8,740 bases of DNA from Candidatus Omnitrophota bacterium (GCA_028715315.1 JAQUSA010000031.1:1-8740); one strand, 5' to 3'; shown: positions 1 through 6,959, numbered from the stretch's first letter. Numbers and translations are program-made. Notes: generated from the sequence alone by a model not told the origin.

Positions 1-379
1 CGCCCTTGAGGAGAAGTTCCCCATCTCTTCCGCCATCCCGATTTCGCATGACCGGTTCTACAGCGGCGGAAAATGGAACGAGGATGACCAGTCGATGATG
101 ATGAACAACACGTCCGCCTTCAATTACAGGCTGGCGACCGGAGGGACGTCGCTGTCAAAGCATGCCTACGGCTTCGCGATAGACATCAACCCCGTCCAAA
201 ACCCGTATATCAAAGGAGACGTGGTGCTGCCTCCCGGCGCGGTGTATGATACAAGCAAGGCAGGGACGCTTGCCCGCGACTCCGGGATAGTGCGGGCTTT
301 CCTGCGTTTAGGATGGACGTGGGGCGGGGACTGGAAGTCCCTGAAAGATTATATGCATTTTGAGAAAGACCCAAGGTAG
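1..379 (+). CDS. M15-family zinc peptidase (VanY / L-Ala-D-Glu peptidase type), 3' end only
   Basis: The reading frame is open from the left edge (codons start at base 2), so the true start lies outside the window; 125 residues are visible before the TAG stop. The ATG run near base 95 is internal, because matching sequence continues upstream of it. The zinc site of M15 peptidases is visible: the motif SKHAYGFAIDIN supplies His (161-163) and Asp (182-184), and the C-terminal WGGDW...DYMHFE segment supplies the last His (356-358). These enzymes cut D-Ala-D-Ala or L-Ala-D-Glu bonds in peptidoglycan peptides, in the periplasm or as endolysins. The ending resembles the M15C/M15_4 group. Whether it is a housekeeping carboxypeptidase or a lysin-like enzyme cannot be told without its N-terminus. 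No clear terminator follows it. The family call is firm; the substrate is not. Confidence 0.88.
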   Translation, partial: ALEEKFPISSAIPISHDRFYSGGKWNEDDQSMMMNNTSAFNYRLATGGTSLSKHAYGFAIDINPVQNPYIKGDVVLPPGAVYDTSKAGTLARDSGIVRAFLRLGWTWGGDWKSLKDYMHFEKDPR

Positions 380-413
380 GCCACCGGTAAACCCCAGTTA
401 TTACCAGCTAAAA

Positions 414-435
414 GCAATTTCATCCCTTGACAAAT
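414..435 (+). repeat. 22-base perfect direct repeat, copy 1, covering the -35 box of the tetR/efflux promoter
   Basis: The 22 bases here are identical to those at 6910-6931. The repeat starts GCAATTTCATCCC and continues through TTGACA and the next three bases. Thirteen of the shared bases lie upstream of the -35 hexamer, which core promoter consensus alone does not explain. Such a match is not expected by chance in a window this size. It may be a shared regulator or upstream-element site, or the remnant of a promoter duplication. Confidence 0.9.
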
Positions 436-455
436 AATATATAGTATGCTATATT
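427..455 (+). promoter_or_regulatory. Sigma70-type promoter of the tetR-efflux operon
   Basis: A perfect -35 hexamer TTGACA (427-432) is followed after 17 bases by TATATT (450-455), one mismatch from the -10 consensus. Predicted transcription starts near 462, about 26 bases before the GTG start of the TetR gene. It is the only convincing promoter upstream of the four efflux genes. Inverted repeats overlapping the spacer, the -10 box and the start site suggest it is repressed when the regulator is bound. Confidence 0.82.
439..454. promoter_or_regulatory. Candidate TetR operator: inverted repeat over the -10 box
   Basis: ATATAG (439-444) and CTATAT (449-454) are exact inverted arms around a 4-base centre, spanning the end of the promoter spacer and most of the -10 box. 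TetR-family repressors commonly bind a palindrome in their own promoter, and a protein bound here would block RNA polymerase. The region is very AT-rich, which makes small palindromes more likely by chance. Assignment to the adjacent TetR protein is inference. Confidence 0.45.
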
Positions 456-459
456 TATA

Positions 460-469
460 AAGTATACTT
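460..469. promoter_or_regulatory. Perfect palindrome AAGTATACTT at the predicted transcription start
   Basis: A 10-base perfect palindrome sits directly downstream of the -10 box, about where transcription should begin. Its GTATAC core recurs at nearly the same place in the other promoter of the window (6959-6964). It could be a second operator for the TetR protein, or a site for the GntR/LacI regulator, since GntR-family sites often have GT...AC ends. Which of these is right cannot be decided from sequence. Confidence 0.4.
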
Positions 470-477
470 CAATAACT

Positions 478-484
478 GGAGGAG
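478..484 (+). promoter_or_regulatory. Ribosome binding site that fixes the GTG start of tetR
   Basis: GGAGGAG lies a few bases before GTG at 488. No in-frame ATG is equally well placed, and the next Met falls inside the first helix of the DNA-binding domain, so this strong Shine-Dalgarno sequence decides the GTG start. Confidence 0.8.
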
Positions 485-487
485 CGG

Positions 488-1156
488 GTGAAAACGGAAG
501 AGTACTCGTTACGCGAAAAGAAGCACGCTAAGACCAAGATCGCGATAATGAACGCCTTCATGGGAAAGTTAGCACAAAACCGCTTCGACGACATTTCCAT
601 AAGGGAGATATGCCGGGACGTTGAGGTGGCGGAAGGCACTTTCTTTAACTATTTTCCGGAAAAGATCGACGTTGTCCGCTATTTCCTGAATTTGACCTCG
701 TCAAAAATGATATGGAAGGCAAAGCGGGAAGTCCGGGACGGTAAATACCTCCATTTGATCGACGCTGTATTCAGACAGCTGTCCAAGGAATGGAGCAACA
801 GCAACCTTGCATACCAGATCTTTTTAGCGCTCCTGCTCCAGGGGGAGAGGCCTAAAAAAATGGCTATTTCCGCCCTCGAAAAGGGACTGGCTTTTCCGGG
901 TTGTGCCGGCATCGAAGAAACGCCCTCGCTTAGCCTGGGAGAGTGGTTTAAGGAGTGCGCCGTCTCGGCACAGAAAAATGGCGAGTTGCCGCCAGGGACC
1001 GATGTGGATGATGTCATCGTTTCCCTGGCGACTATAATGTGCGGGACGCTGCTGGTGACCCGGTTCAGCGATAGCGATAGCCGCGGCTATCATTATATGC
1101 GCCAGCTAAAGGCATTATGGCGCGGGCTTGGGGTGGCTGAATTCCAGGGCAAATAA
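488..1156 (+). CDS. TetR/AcrR-family transcriptional repressor of the efflux operon
   Basis: This is a 222-residue regulator, a typical length for the family. Residues about 15-60 form the N-terminal TetR DNA-binding domain, with the helix-turn-helix around 36-56 (ISIREICRDVEVAEGTFFNYF), the most conserved stretch of the family. The rest (about 70-215) is a divergent all-helical ligand and dimer domain. Regulators of this kind normally hold an efflux operon off until a toxic compound binds them. This one is the first gene of the operon, 22 bases ahead of the adaptor gene with no promoter between, so it probably represses itself and the pump together. The ligand cannot be predicted. The start is GTG, chosen from the strong ribosome site just upstream. 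Confidence 0.92.
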   Translation: MKTEEYSLREKKHAKTKIAIMNAFMGKLAQNRFDDISIREICRDVEVAEGTFFNYFPEKIDVVRYFLNLTSSKMIWKAKREVRDGKYLHLIDAVFRQLSKEWSNSNLAYQIFLALLLQGERPKKMAISALEKGLAFPGCAGIEETPSLSLGEWFKECAVSAQKNGELPPGTDVDDVIVSLATIMCGTLLVTRFSDSDSRGYHYMRQLKALWRGLGVAEFQGK

Positions 1157-1178
1157 AATCAGGGAAGGACATTATACT

Positions 1179-2324
1179 ATGCGGAATTTGTCGATAAGAA
1201 AATTGATCGTAGCCCTTACTGCAGGCCTTTTACTGGCCGGCTGCGGGCCCAAGTCACAGGCGCCGCAAAAGAAGGCGCCCACGGAAGTCGGTGTGGTCAC
1301 GATACAGGCGCAGCGCCTCGTTTTGACGAGGGAGCTGCCCGGCAGGACGGCAGCCTATAGGGTGTCCGAGATCCGGCCTCAGGTCAACGGCCTTATCATT
1401 AAGAGGGCCTTCGATGAAGGCGCCTTGGTCAAGGCGGGGGACTTGCTGTACCAGATAGATCCCGCGCCATACCAGGCGGCCTATGACCAGGCCGAAGCCG
1501 CGGTCAATATTTCCGAGGCTAACCTTCCGGCTGTCCGCTCGCGCGAGGAACGCTTTAGGGGGCTGGTAGAGATCAAGGCGGTCGGGGAGCAGGAATATGA
1601 TAACGCGTTGGCGGCCCTGCGCCAGACAGAAGCCCAACTGGAAGGCAGTAAAGCTGCCTTGGAGATGGCGAAGATCAACCTGTCCTATACGCCCATCAAG
1701 GCCCCGATCTCCGGACGTATAGGCCGGTCGAGCGTGACGGAAGGCGCAATGGTCACGGCTTACCAGCCGGTAGCGCTCGCGACGGTCCAGCAGATCGACC
1801 CGATATTTGTGGATGTAATGCAGTCTACGGCGGAATTGCTTAAACTCCAGCGCGGAATGGCGGACAAGAGGTTGAGCTCTGACGGGAACGGGCAGAACAA
1901 AGTTACCATCAAACTAGAGGACGGTACCCCCTATCCTCACGAAGGGAACCTGGAATTTCGCGATATCACCGTAAACCCGACGACAAGTTCCATCATCCTG
2001 CGCATAGAGGTCCCGAACCCGGACAGCGCGCTGCTGCCGGGCATGTTCGTCCGCGCGGTTGTCAAAGAGGGCGTCATGGACCAGGCGATATTAGTCAGCC
2101 AGTCGGCTGTTGCCCGCGACCAGAAAGGCGAGCCTTATGTCTGGATCGTGGACGGTTCGGGAAAAGCGGCCATGAGCATGCTGAAGATCGACCGCGCTAT
2201 CGGGGACAAGTGGCTCATCTCTTCGGGCCTCGTTTCCGGTGACCGGGTCATTATCAACGGAATACAGCGCATGCGTTCCGGCGTCCCTGTGAACGCGACA
2301 GAGGCCGAGGAAAAAACGAATTAA
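1179..2324 (+). CDS. RND efflux periplasmic adaptor lipoprotein (AcrA/MexA type, membrane fusion protein)
   Basis: This 381-residue protein links the inner-membrane pump to the outer-membrane channel. The ATG at 1179 is preferred, with AGGGAAGGA about 9 bases upstream, because it gives a clean lipoprotein signal: charged start, hydrophobic core, lipobox LAGC with Cys22. An in-frame ATG at 1128 would bury that signal and overlap tetR. Recognisable parts in order are the first lipoyl half (GRTAAYRVSEIRPQVNG, about 50-66), a helical hairpin (about 95-165) containing RFRGLVEIKAVGEQEYD, the second lipoyl half (SYTPIKAPISGRIG, about 168-181), then beta-barrel and membrane-proximal domains. In the hairpin, Arg125 and Leu129 of the RLS docking motif are present but the Ser position is Gly136. 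The pump gene follows after 12 bases. Confidence 0.95.
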   Translation: MRNLSIRKLIVALTAGLLLAGCGPKSQAPQKKAPTEVGVVTIQAQRLVLTRELPGRTAAYRVSEIRPQVNGLIIKRAFDEGALVKAGDLLYQIDPAPYQAAYDQAEAAVNISEANLPAVRSREERFRGLVEIKAVGEQEYDNALAALRQTEAQLEGSKAALEMAKINLSYTPIKAPISGRIGRSSVTEGAMVTAYQPVALATVQQIDPIFVDVMQSTAELLKLQRGMADKRLSSDGNGQNKVTIKLEDGTPYPHEGNLEFRDITVNPTTSSIILRIEVPNPDSALLPGMFVRAVVKEGVMDQAILVSQSAVARDQKGEPYVWIVDGSGKAAMSMLKIDRAIGDKWLISSGLVSGDRVIINGIQRMRSGVPVNATEAEEKTN

Positions 2325-2336
2325 CGGAGCCATAAG

Positions 2337-5300
2337 ATGCTATCGAAATTCTTCCTGAAACGACCCGTGTTCGCATGGGTGATCGCTATAATCATGATGG
2401 CGGCAGGCTTGATTGCCATAAAGAACCTGCCGATCTCCCAGTATCCGCCTATAGCGCCGCCTTCGATTGCCATACAAGCGTCTTATCCGGGAGCGTCGGC
2501 CGAGACGGTCGAGAACAGCATAACCCAGATCATAGAGCAGAAGATGACCGGTTTCGACGACCTGCTCTATTTTTCCGGCAAGAGCGATTCGGCCGGGTCG
2601 TCGCGAATCGAGATGACCTTCAAACCCGGGACGGACCCCGACCTTGCGTGGTCGAAAGTCCAGAACAAGCTCCAGCTTGCGATGACGAGCCTTCCCGAAG
2701 TGGTGCAGCGTTCGGGCGTCAAAGTCAGCAAATCCACCAGAAATTACCTTATTATCGTAGGCCTGCTTTCCGAAGACGGCAGCATGGATAATAACGACCT
2801 GCAGGATTATGCCCAGTCTAACCTCGAGAAGGTCCTTGCGCGCATACCCGGAGTCGGCGAGGTCGAGTGCTTTGGGTCCCAGTATTCGATGCGCATATGG
2901 CTGAACCCGGAAAAACTGACGGATTATAACATGACCTTTGAAGACGTAGTGGCATCCTTAAAGACCTACAACGTCGAGGTGTCAGCCGGACAGTTCGGCG
3001 GGGGGCCTGCAGTAAAGGGCCAGCGCCTTAACGCGTCTATAATAATCCAGAACCTGCTCCAGAGCCCGGAAGAGTTCGCGGGTATACCGCTGCGTATGGA
3101 TCCGGACGGTTCGATAGTCAGGGTAAGGGATGTGGGCCGGACTGAACTTGGCTCGGAATTCTATGATGTAAAAGGTTTTTATAACGGAAAGCCGTCCGCA
3201 GCGCTCGCTATAAGGCAGGCGCCGGGCGCAAACGCGATCGACACGGCCAAGGCCGTCAAGGAGAAGATAGAGGAGCTCAGCGCGTTTTTTCCGAAGGGGA
3301 TGAAGGTCGTCTACCCTTACGATACGACGCCCTTTATCGAAGTGGCCATCGATGAGGTTACGAAGACGCTGTTTGAGGCCATATTGCTGGTGTTCATCAT
3401 CATGTGGATATTTATGGGCAACCTCCGCGCTACGTTGATCCCGACGATCGCGGTGCCGGTTGTCCTGCTGGGAACCTTCGGCGTACTCTCGTTCTTCGGG
3501 TACTCGATCAACATGCTTACGATGTTCGCGATGGTGCTCGCGATCGGGCTGCTTGTAGACGACGCTATAGTCGTGGTCGAGAACGTCGAGCGCATAATGA
3601 GCGAGGAAGGACTTTCCCCGAAAGAGGCCACCGCGAAGTCTATGGAGCAGATCACTCCTGCCCTGATCGGTATCGGGCTCGTGCTTGTAGCGGTCTTTGG
3701 CCCTATGGCTTTCTTCGGAGGGTCTACAGGCGTCATCTACCGCCAGTTCTCCCTGACGATAGCCGCGGCGATGCTGCTTTCGGTTGTCGTCGCGTTGGTC
3801 CTGACGCCGGTGCTATGCGCTAATATGCTTAAGCCGGTCGATAAAGGACATGAAGCCGCGGAAGGCGCAAACAAGCTGATGCGCCCGTTCTTCTTATGGT
3901 TTGAGCGCATCTTCCTGAAGTTCCGTAACGGTTACGTACGGTTGGTCGGGCACGCGATGAGGAGGAAGAAACGCTATTTGGCGGTCTTCGTTGTCATCAT
4001 TGCGGCCCTTGTATTCCTCTTTACGCGGATGCCGACAAGCTATCTTCCCGACGAAGACCAGGGCATGTTGTTGGCCCAGATGATATTGCCGACGGGCTCT
4101 ACGCTGGAGCAGACCCTTGAAGTCGCGGATGAGGTCCAGCAATACTTCCTGAATAACGAGAAGGAAGCGGTCGAATCATGCATGGTCATGGCCGGCGTCG
4201 GTTTTTCCGGAAGGGGACAGAATAACGGCATGGTATTCGTTAAGCTGAGGGACTGGGGGTTGCGCACAAAGCCGGACCTCAGGGTAAAAGCCGTCGCGCA
4301 GCGGGCGACGAAAGCCTTCTCACGCAACAACAAGGCCCTCGTCTTTGCATTTTCACCGCCTGCTGTTCCCGAGCTGGGAAATGCCGGCGGTATAGATTTT
4401 GAACTTGTCGACAGGGGAGGCCTCGGGCACGCGGCGCTGATGGACGCACGCAACCAGATGCTGGGTATGGCCGCGAAGGACGAACGGCTTGCGAGTGTCC
4501 GCCCGAACGGGATGGAGGACGTGCCGCAGTTCCGGATAGATGTCGACTGGGAAAAGGCGGGAGCACTGGGCCTGCCCATAAATTCGATACATAATACGAT
4601 CTCGGCCGCATTCGGAAGCTCTTATGTCAATAATTTCATACAGGGCGGCCGTGTTAAGCGTGTTTTTGTCCAAGCCGACGCGCCGTACCGCAGCCTGCCT
4701 TCGGACCTGGACAGGCTTTATGTCCGCAATACATCGGGCAGGATGGTCCCGTTCTCTGCGTTCGCGACGACCCGCTGGGACTCCGGCTCTCCGAGCCTCG
4801 AGCGCTTCAACGGTTTCTCTTCGATGAATATCTGGGGCGAACCCGCGCCCGGCAGGAGTTCGGGCGATGCGATGAAGGCCATGGAAGAGATAGTCTCGAA
4901 GCTTCCGCAGGGTTTTGGTTATGACTGGACCGGCCTGTCATTCCAGGAGCGGCAGGCGTCTTCACAGACCGGCCTGCTCTACTTATTTTCGATATTTGTG
5001 ATCTTTCTTTGCCTCGCGGCCCTTTACGAGAGCTGGCCCATACCCATAGCGATACTCCTGGTCCTGCCTCTCGGCGCGATAGGCGGCGTCATAGCTTCCT
5101 CGATGCGAGGACTCGCGAACGACGTTTATTTTCAGATAGGGCTCCTGACAACATTGGGCCTTACCACGAAGAATGCGATACTTATAATCCAGTTTGCGAA
5201 GGCCGGGGTAGAGAATGGCATGGGGCTCATCGATGCGGCCATCGAAGGCACAAAATTGCGCTTCCGGCCGATATTGATGACCTCGCTTGCATTCGGTTTC

Positions 5301-5471
5301 GGCGTCCTGCCGCTGGCATTGAGCACGGGAGCCGGCGCGGGCGCTATGAACGCTATCGGGACCTCGGTGCTCGGAGGCATGATAACGGGTACGCTGCTTG
5401 TCGTCCTGTTTGCGCCGCTCTTCTACGTTATGATAGAGAAGATATTCGGGAAACGAAGGGGTATAAAGTAA
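2337..5471 (+). CDS. HAE1-family RND multidrug efflux pump (AcrB/MexB type)
   Basis: This 1044-residue inner-membrane drug/proton antiporter has the usual length for AcrB homologues (about 1030-1050). The expected topology is visible: TM1 near residues 9-29, a large periplasmic loop, TM2-6 about 344-500, TM7 about 545-562, a second large loop, and TM8-12 from about 876. The proton-relay residues are intact: Asp408 and Asp409 in TM4 (GLLVDDAIVVVEN), Lys945 in TM10 (TTKNAILI), and Arg975 and Thr982, equivalent to AcrB D407, D408, K940, R971 and T978. The second loop has GRGQNNG, SVRPNGMEDVPQF and GYDWTG, all diagnostic of the HAE1 branch and not of metal pumps. The switch loop reads GVGFSGRG, so Val621 replaces a Phe of AcrB. 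The neighbours supply the adaptor and channel. Substrates are likely amphiphilic toxic compounds, but which ones is unknown. Confidence 0.97.
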   Translation: MLSKFFLKRPVFAWVIAIIMMAAGLIAIKNLPISQYPPIAPPSIAIQASYPGASAETVENSITQIIEQKMTGFDDLLYFSGKSDSAGSSRIEMTFKPGTDPDLAWSKVQNKLQLAMTSLPEVVQRSGVKVSKSTRNYLIIVGLLSEDGSMDNNDLQDYAQSNLEKVLARIPGVGEVECFGSQYSMRIWLNPEKLTDYNMTFEDVVASLKTYNVEVSAGQFGGGPAVKGQRLNASIIIQNLLQSPEEFAGIPLRMDPDGSIVRVRDVGRTELGSEFYDVKGFYNGKPSAALAIRQAPGANAIDTAKAVKEKIEELSAFFPKGMKVVYPYDTTPFIEVAIDEVTKTLFEAILLVFIIMWIFMGNLRATLIPTIAVPVVLLGTFGVLSFFGYSINMLTMFAMVLAIGLLVDDAIVVVENVERIMSEEGLSPKEATAKSMEQITPALIGIGLVLVAVFGPMAFFGGSTGVIYRQFSLTIAAAMLLSVVVALVLTPVLCANMLKPVDKGHEAAEGANKLMRPFFLWFERIFLKFRNGYVRLVGHAMRRKKRYLAVFVVIIAALVFLFTRMPTSYLPDEDQGMLLAQMILPTGSTLEQTLEVADEVQQYFLNNEKEAVESCMVMAGVGFSGRGQNNGMVFVKLRDWGLRTKPDLRVKAVAQRATKAFSRNNKALVFAFSPPAVPELGNAGGIDFELVDRGGLGHAALMDARNQMLGMAAKDERLASVRPNGMEDVPQFRIDVDWEKAGALGLPINSIHNTISAAFGSSYVNNFIQGGRVKRVFVQADAPYRSLPSDLDRLYVRNTSGRMVPFSAFATTRWDSGSPSLERFNGFSSMNIWGEPAPGRSSGDAMKAMEEIVSKLPQGFGYDWTGLSFQERQASSQTGLLYLFSIFVIFLCLAALYESWPIPIAILLVLPLGAIGGVIASSMRGLANDVYFQIGLLTTLGLTTKNAILIIQFAKAGVENGMGLIDAAIEGTKLRFRPILMTSLAFGFGVLPLALSTGAGAGAMNAIGTSVLGGMITGTLLVVLFAPLFYVMIEKIFGKRRGIK

Positions 5472-5472
5472 C

Positions 5473-6888
5473 ATGAAGAAGGTTTGGGTTTATATTGTTG
5501 CCTGTATAATGATGCCGCTGAGCGGCTGTTCGCTCGCGCCGAAATATACGCGGCCGGCCGCGCCGGTCCCCGCCGAATTCCCGTCGGGAGACGCGTATTT
5601 GAACGGCGATGCAGGGCAGGGGTCCATATCGGCCGCAAATATCAAATGGCAGGATGCCTTCCCTGATAAGAAGCTCCAGCAGGTCATAGAGCTGTCACTT
5701 TTAAATAACCGGGACCTGAGGCTCGCCGTCCTGAATGTGGAACGGGCGCGCGCCTATTACGGTGTCCAGGCGGCGCGGTTATATCCCGCTATCACAGCAT
5801 CGGCCGGCGGGACCGATACGCACGTGCCTGCGGAACTATCCTCTACAGGGGATAAGATGACGTATGACATGTACAATGTGGACCTCGGGATAGTGTCGTG
5901 GGAGGTCGACCTGTTCGGCCGTATCCGGAGCTTGAAAAAACAGGCATTGGAAGAGTATCTCGGGACCGAAGAAGCCCGGCGCGGAGCCCAGACTGCGTTG
6001 ATAAGCGAGGCCGCGCGCGCTTATATCACACTTGCGGCGGACCTCGAGAGGCTCAAGCTGGCCCGGGCCACATTTGAGACACAGCAGAACGTCTACGGGC
6101 TGATATCGAAACAGTATGAAATGGGTATAGTGGCTGCACCGGACTTGCTCCGGTCGCAGACCCAGGTGGATACGGCCAAGGGCGATATTGCGCGCTTCAC
6201 GAAATGGGTAGCGCAGGACCGGAACGCCCTGGACTTCGTCGCGGGCCTTCCTGTGCCTGAGGACCTCCTTCCGTCCGGCCTCGGAGACATAAGCCCTATC
6301 GGCGATATTTCCCCGGGCCTGTCGTCCGGGGTGCTTTTGCGCCGGCCGGATATAATGGCCGCGGAACACCGGTTGAAAGCTTCTTACGCTTTCATCGGCG
6401 CGGCGAGGGCGGCTTTCTTCCCCCAGATATCCCTGACGACCGCCGTTGGAAGCGCGAGCGGCGATCTTTCGAATCTTTTTAGTTCCAGCTCCAAGACCTG
6501 GACCTTCGCTTCGCAGGCGGCGATGCCGATCTTTGATACCCGCATCCGCGCCGCGTACAATGTCAGCAAGGCGGAGCGCGATATTACGCTGGTCCAGTAT
6601 GAAAATACGATCCAGACGGCATTCAGGGAAGTGGCCGACGTCCTTGCCGTGATGGGCACCATCGACCAGCAGGTGGAAGCCCAAAGATCGGTTGTCGATT
6701 CAGCGCAGAAGATCTACGACCTAACCCGCGAACGCTACATACAGGGGATCGACGGCTACCTGAGCGTCCTGGATGCCCAGAGGTCTCTATATGGGGCGCA
6801 GCAGGAGCTTACGTCTTTACACCTGGTCAAGATGGCCAACCAGGTCAGGCTATATGCCGTGCTCGGGGGAGACGGCACCGCTAATTAA
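5473..6888 (+). CDS. Outer-membrane efflux channel lipoprotein (NodT/OprM family, TolC superfamily)
   Basis: This 471-residue protein forms the outer-membrane exit duct of the pump. It starts with a lipoprotein signal (LSGC, Cys19), followed by SLAPKYTRPAAPVPAEF, the typical NodT/OprM N-terminus. The two outer-membrane-factor repeats are visible: helical segments around 75-250 (NRDLRLAVLNVERARA; VSWEVDLFGRIRSLKKQALEEY) and the second half opening with the family signature RRPDIMAAEHRLKASYAFIGAARAAFFPQISL at about 293-324. The ATG lies one base after the pump stop codon, with AAGGGG inside the end of the pump gene, so translation is probably coupled. A short GDISP duplication (about residues 272-283) sits just before the second repeat, where relatives usually have a shorter Pro/Gly linker. 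No intrinsic terminator follows the TAA stop. The family is certain; pairing with this pump is inferred from the operon. Confidence 0.95.
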   Translation: MKKVWVYIVACIMMPLSGCSLAPKYTRPAAPVPAEFPSGDAYLNGDAGQGSISAANIKWQDAFPDKKLQQVIELSLLNNRDLRLAVLNVERARAYYGVQAARLYPAITASAGGTDTHVPAELSSTGDKMTYDMYNVDLGIVSWEVDLFGRIRSLKKQALEEYLGTEEARRGAQTALISEAARAYITLAADLERLKLARATFETQQNVYGLISKQYEMGIVAAPDLLRSQTQVDTAKGDIARFTKWVAQDRNALDFVAGLPVPEDLLPSGLGDISPIGDISPGLSSGVLLRRPDIMAAEHRLKASYAFIGAARAAFFPQISLTTAVGSASGDLSNLFSSSSKTWTFASQAAMPIFDTRIRAAYNVSKAERDITLVQYENTIQTAFREVADVLAVMGTIDQQVEAQRSVVDSAQKIYDLTRERYIQGIDGYLSVLDAQRSLYGAQQELTSLHLVKMANQVRLYAVLGGDGTAN

Positions 6889-6909
6889 ACTTCTTATTGC
6901 CTAATAATC

Positions 6910-6931
6910 GCAATTTCATCCCTTGACAAAT
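6910..6931 (+). repeat. 22-base perfect direct repeat, copy 2, covering the -35 box of the gntR-lacI promoter
   Basis: This stretch is identical to 414-435 and sits in the same register relative to TTGACA. The flanking genes are unrelated to those at copy 1, so the match is confined to the promoter region. Homology fades immediately downstream in the spacer but partly returns at the -10 box and start site. Confidence 0.9.
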
Positions 6932-6950
6932 CCGGATTATGATATATAAT
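6923..6950 (+). promoter_or_regulatory. Near-consensus sigma70-type promoter of the gntR-lacI operon
   Basis: TTGACA (6923-6928) and TATAAT (6945-6950) are both perfect hexamers, separated by 16 bases, one short of the ideal 17. Transcription should begin near 6957, giving a leader of about 60 bases. Such a strong core promoter implies tight repression under some condition, consistent with the palindromes in its spacer and at its start. The 131-base gap between the channel gene and this regulator holds nothing else that I can support. Confidence 0.88.
6929..6938. promoter_or_regulatory. Perfect palindrome AATCCGGATT in the promoter spacer
   Basis: A 10-base perfect palindrome lies immediately after the -35 box. 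It has no counterpart in the tetR promoter, where the spacer differs. It may be one operator of the downstream GntR/LacI regulator, although a short palindrome alone is weak evidence. Confidence 0.35.
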
Positions 6951-6959
6951 ATAACCGAG

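Noticed and set aside
95..379. Treating the M15 peptidase as a complete 94-residue protein starting at the ATG cluster near 95
   Set aside because: The frame is open back to the left edge with plausible M15 sequence (PISSAIPISHDRFYSGGKW), and no ribosome site precedes base 95; the gene is cut by the window.
386..405. GGTAA...TTACC inverted repeat after the M15 peptidase gene as a terminator
   Set aside because: The arms are 5 bases with a 10-base loop, and no T-run follows, so it does not make a credible intrinsic terminator.
478..487. Identical 10-mer GGAGGAGCGG before the tetR start and again at 8126-8135 before the secreted-protein gene, considered as a regulatory repeat
   Set aside because: Seven of the ten bases are a strong Shine-Dalgarno sequence, and both sit directly before start codons; the shared bases are adequately explained as ribosome sites.
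1128..1178. Earlier in-frame ATG that would extend the adaptor protein by 17 residues and overlap the end of tetR
   Set aside because: The added residues are hydrophilic and would displace the lipoprotein signal from the N-terminus; the ATG at 1179 has a ribosome site and gives a standard lipoprotein start.
4040..4579. Open frame of 179 codons on the minus strand inside the RND pump gene
   Set aside because: The translation is Ser/Pro/Arg-rich and resembles no protein, while the + strand has unbroken AcrB-type sequence through the same interval.
5836..6684. Long open frame (282 codons) on the minus strand inside the channel gene
   Set aside because: It lies fully antisense to a clear NodT-family gene, its translation is rich in Arg, Gly and His without recognisable domains, and no ribosome site or promoter supports it. 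It is a by-product of GC-rich codon use.
6896..6914. ATTGC...GCAAT hairpin after the channel gene as the terminator of the efflux operon
   Set aside because: Only 5 AT-leaning pairs around a 9-base loop, with no proper T tract; its right arm is part of the 22-base promoter repeat, so its conservation has another explanation.
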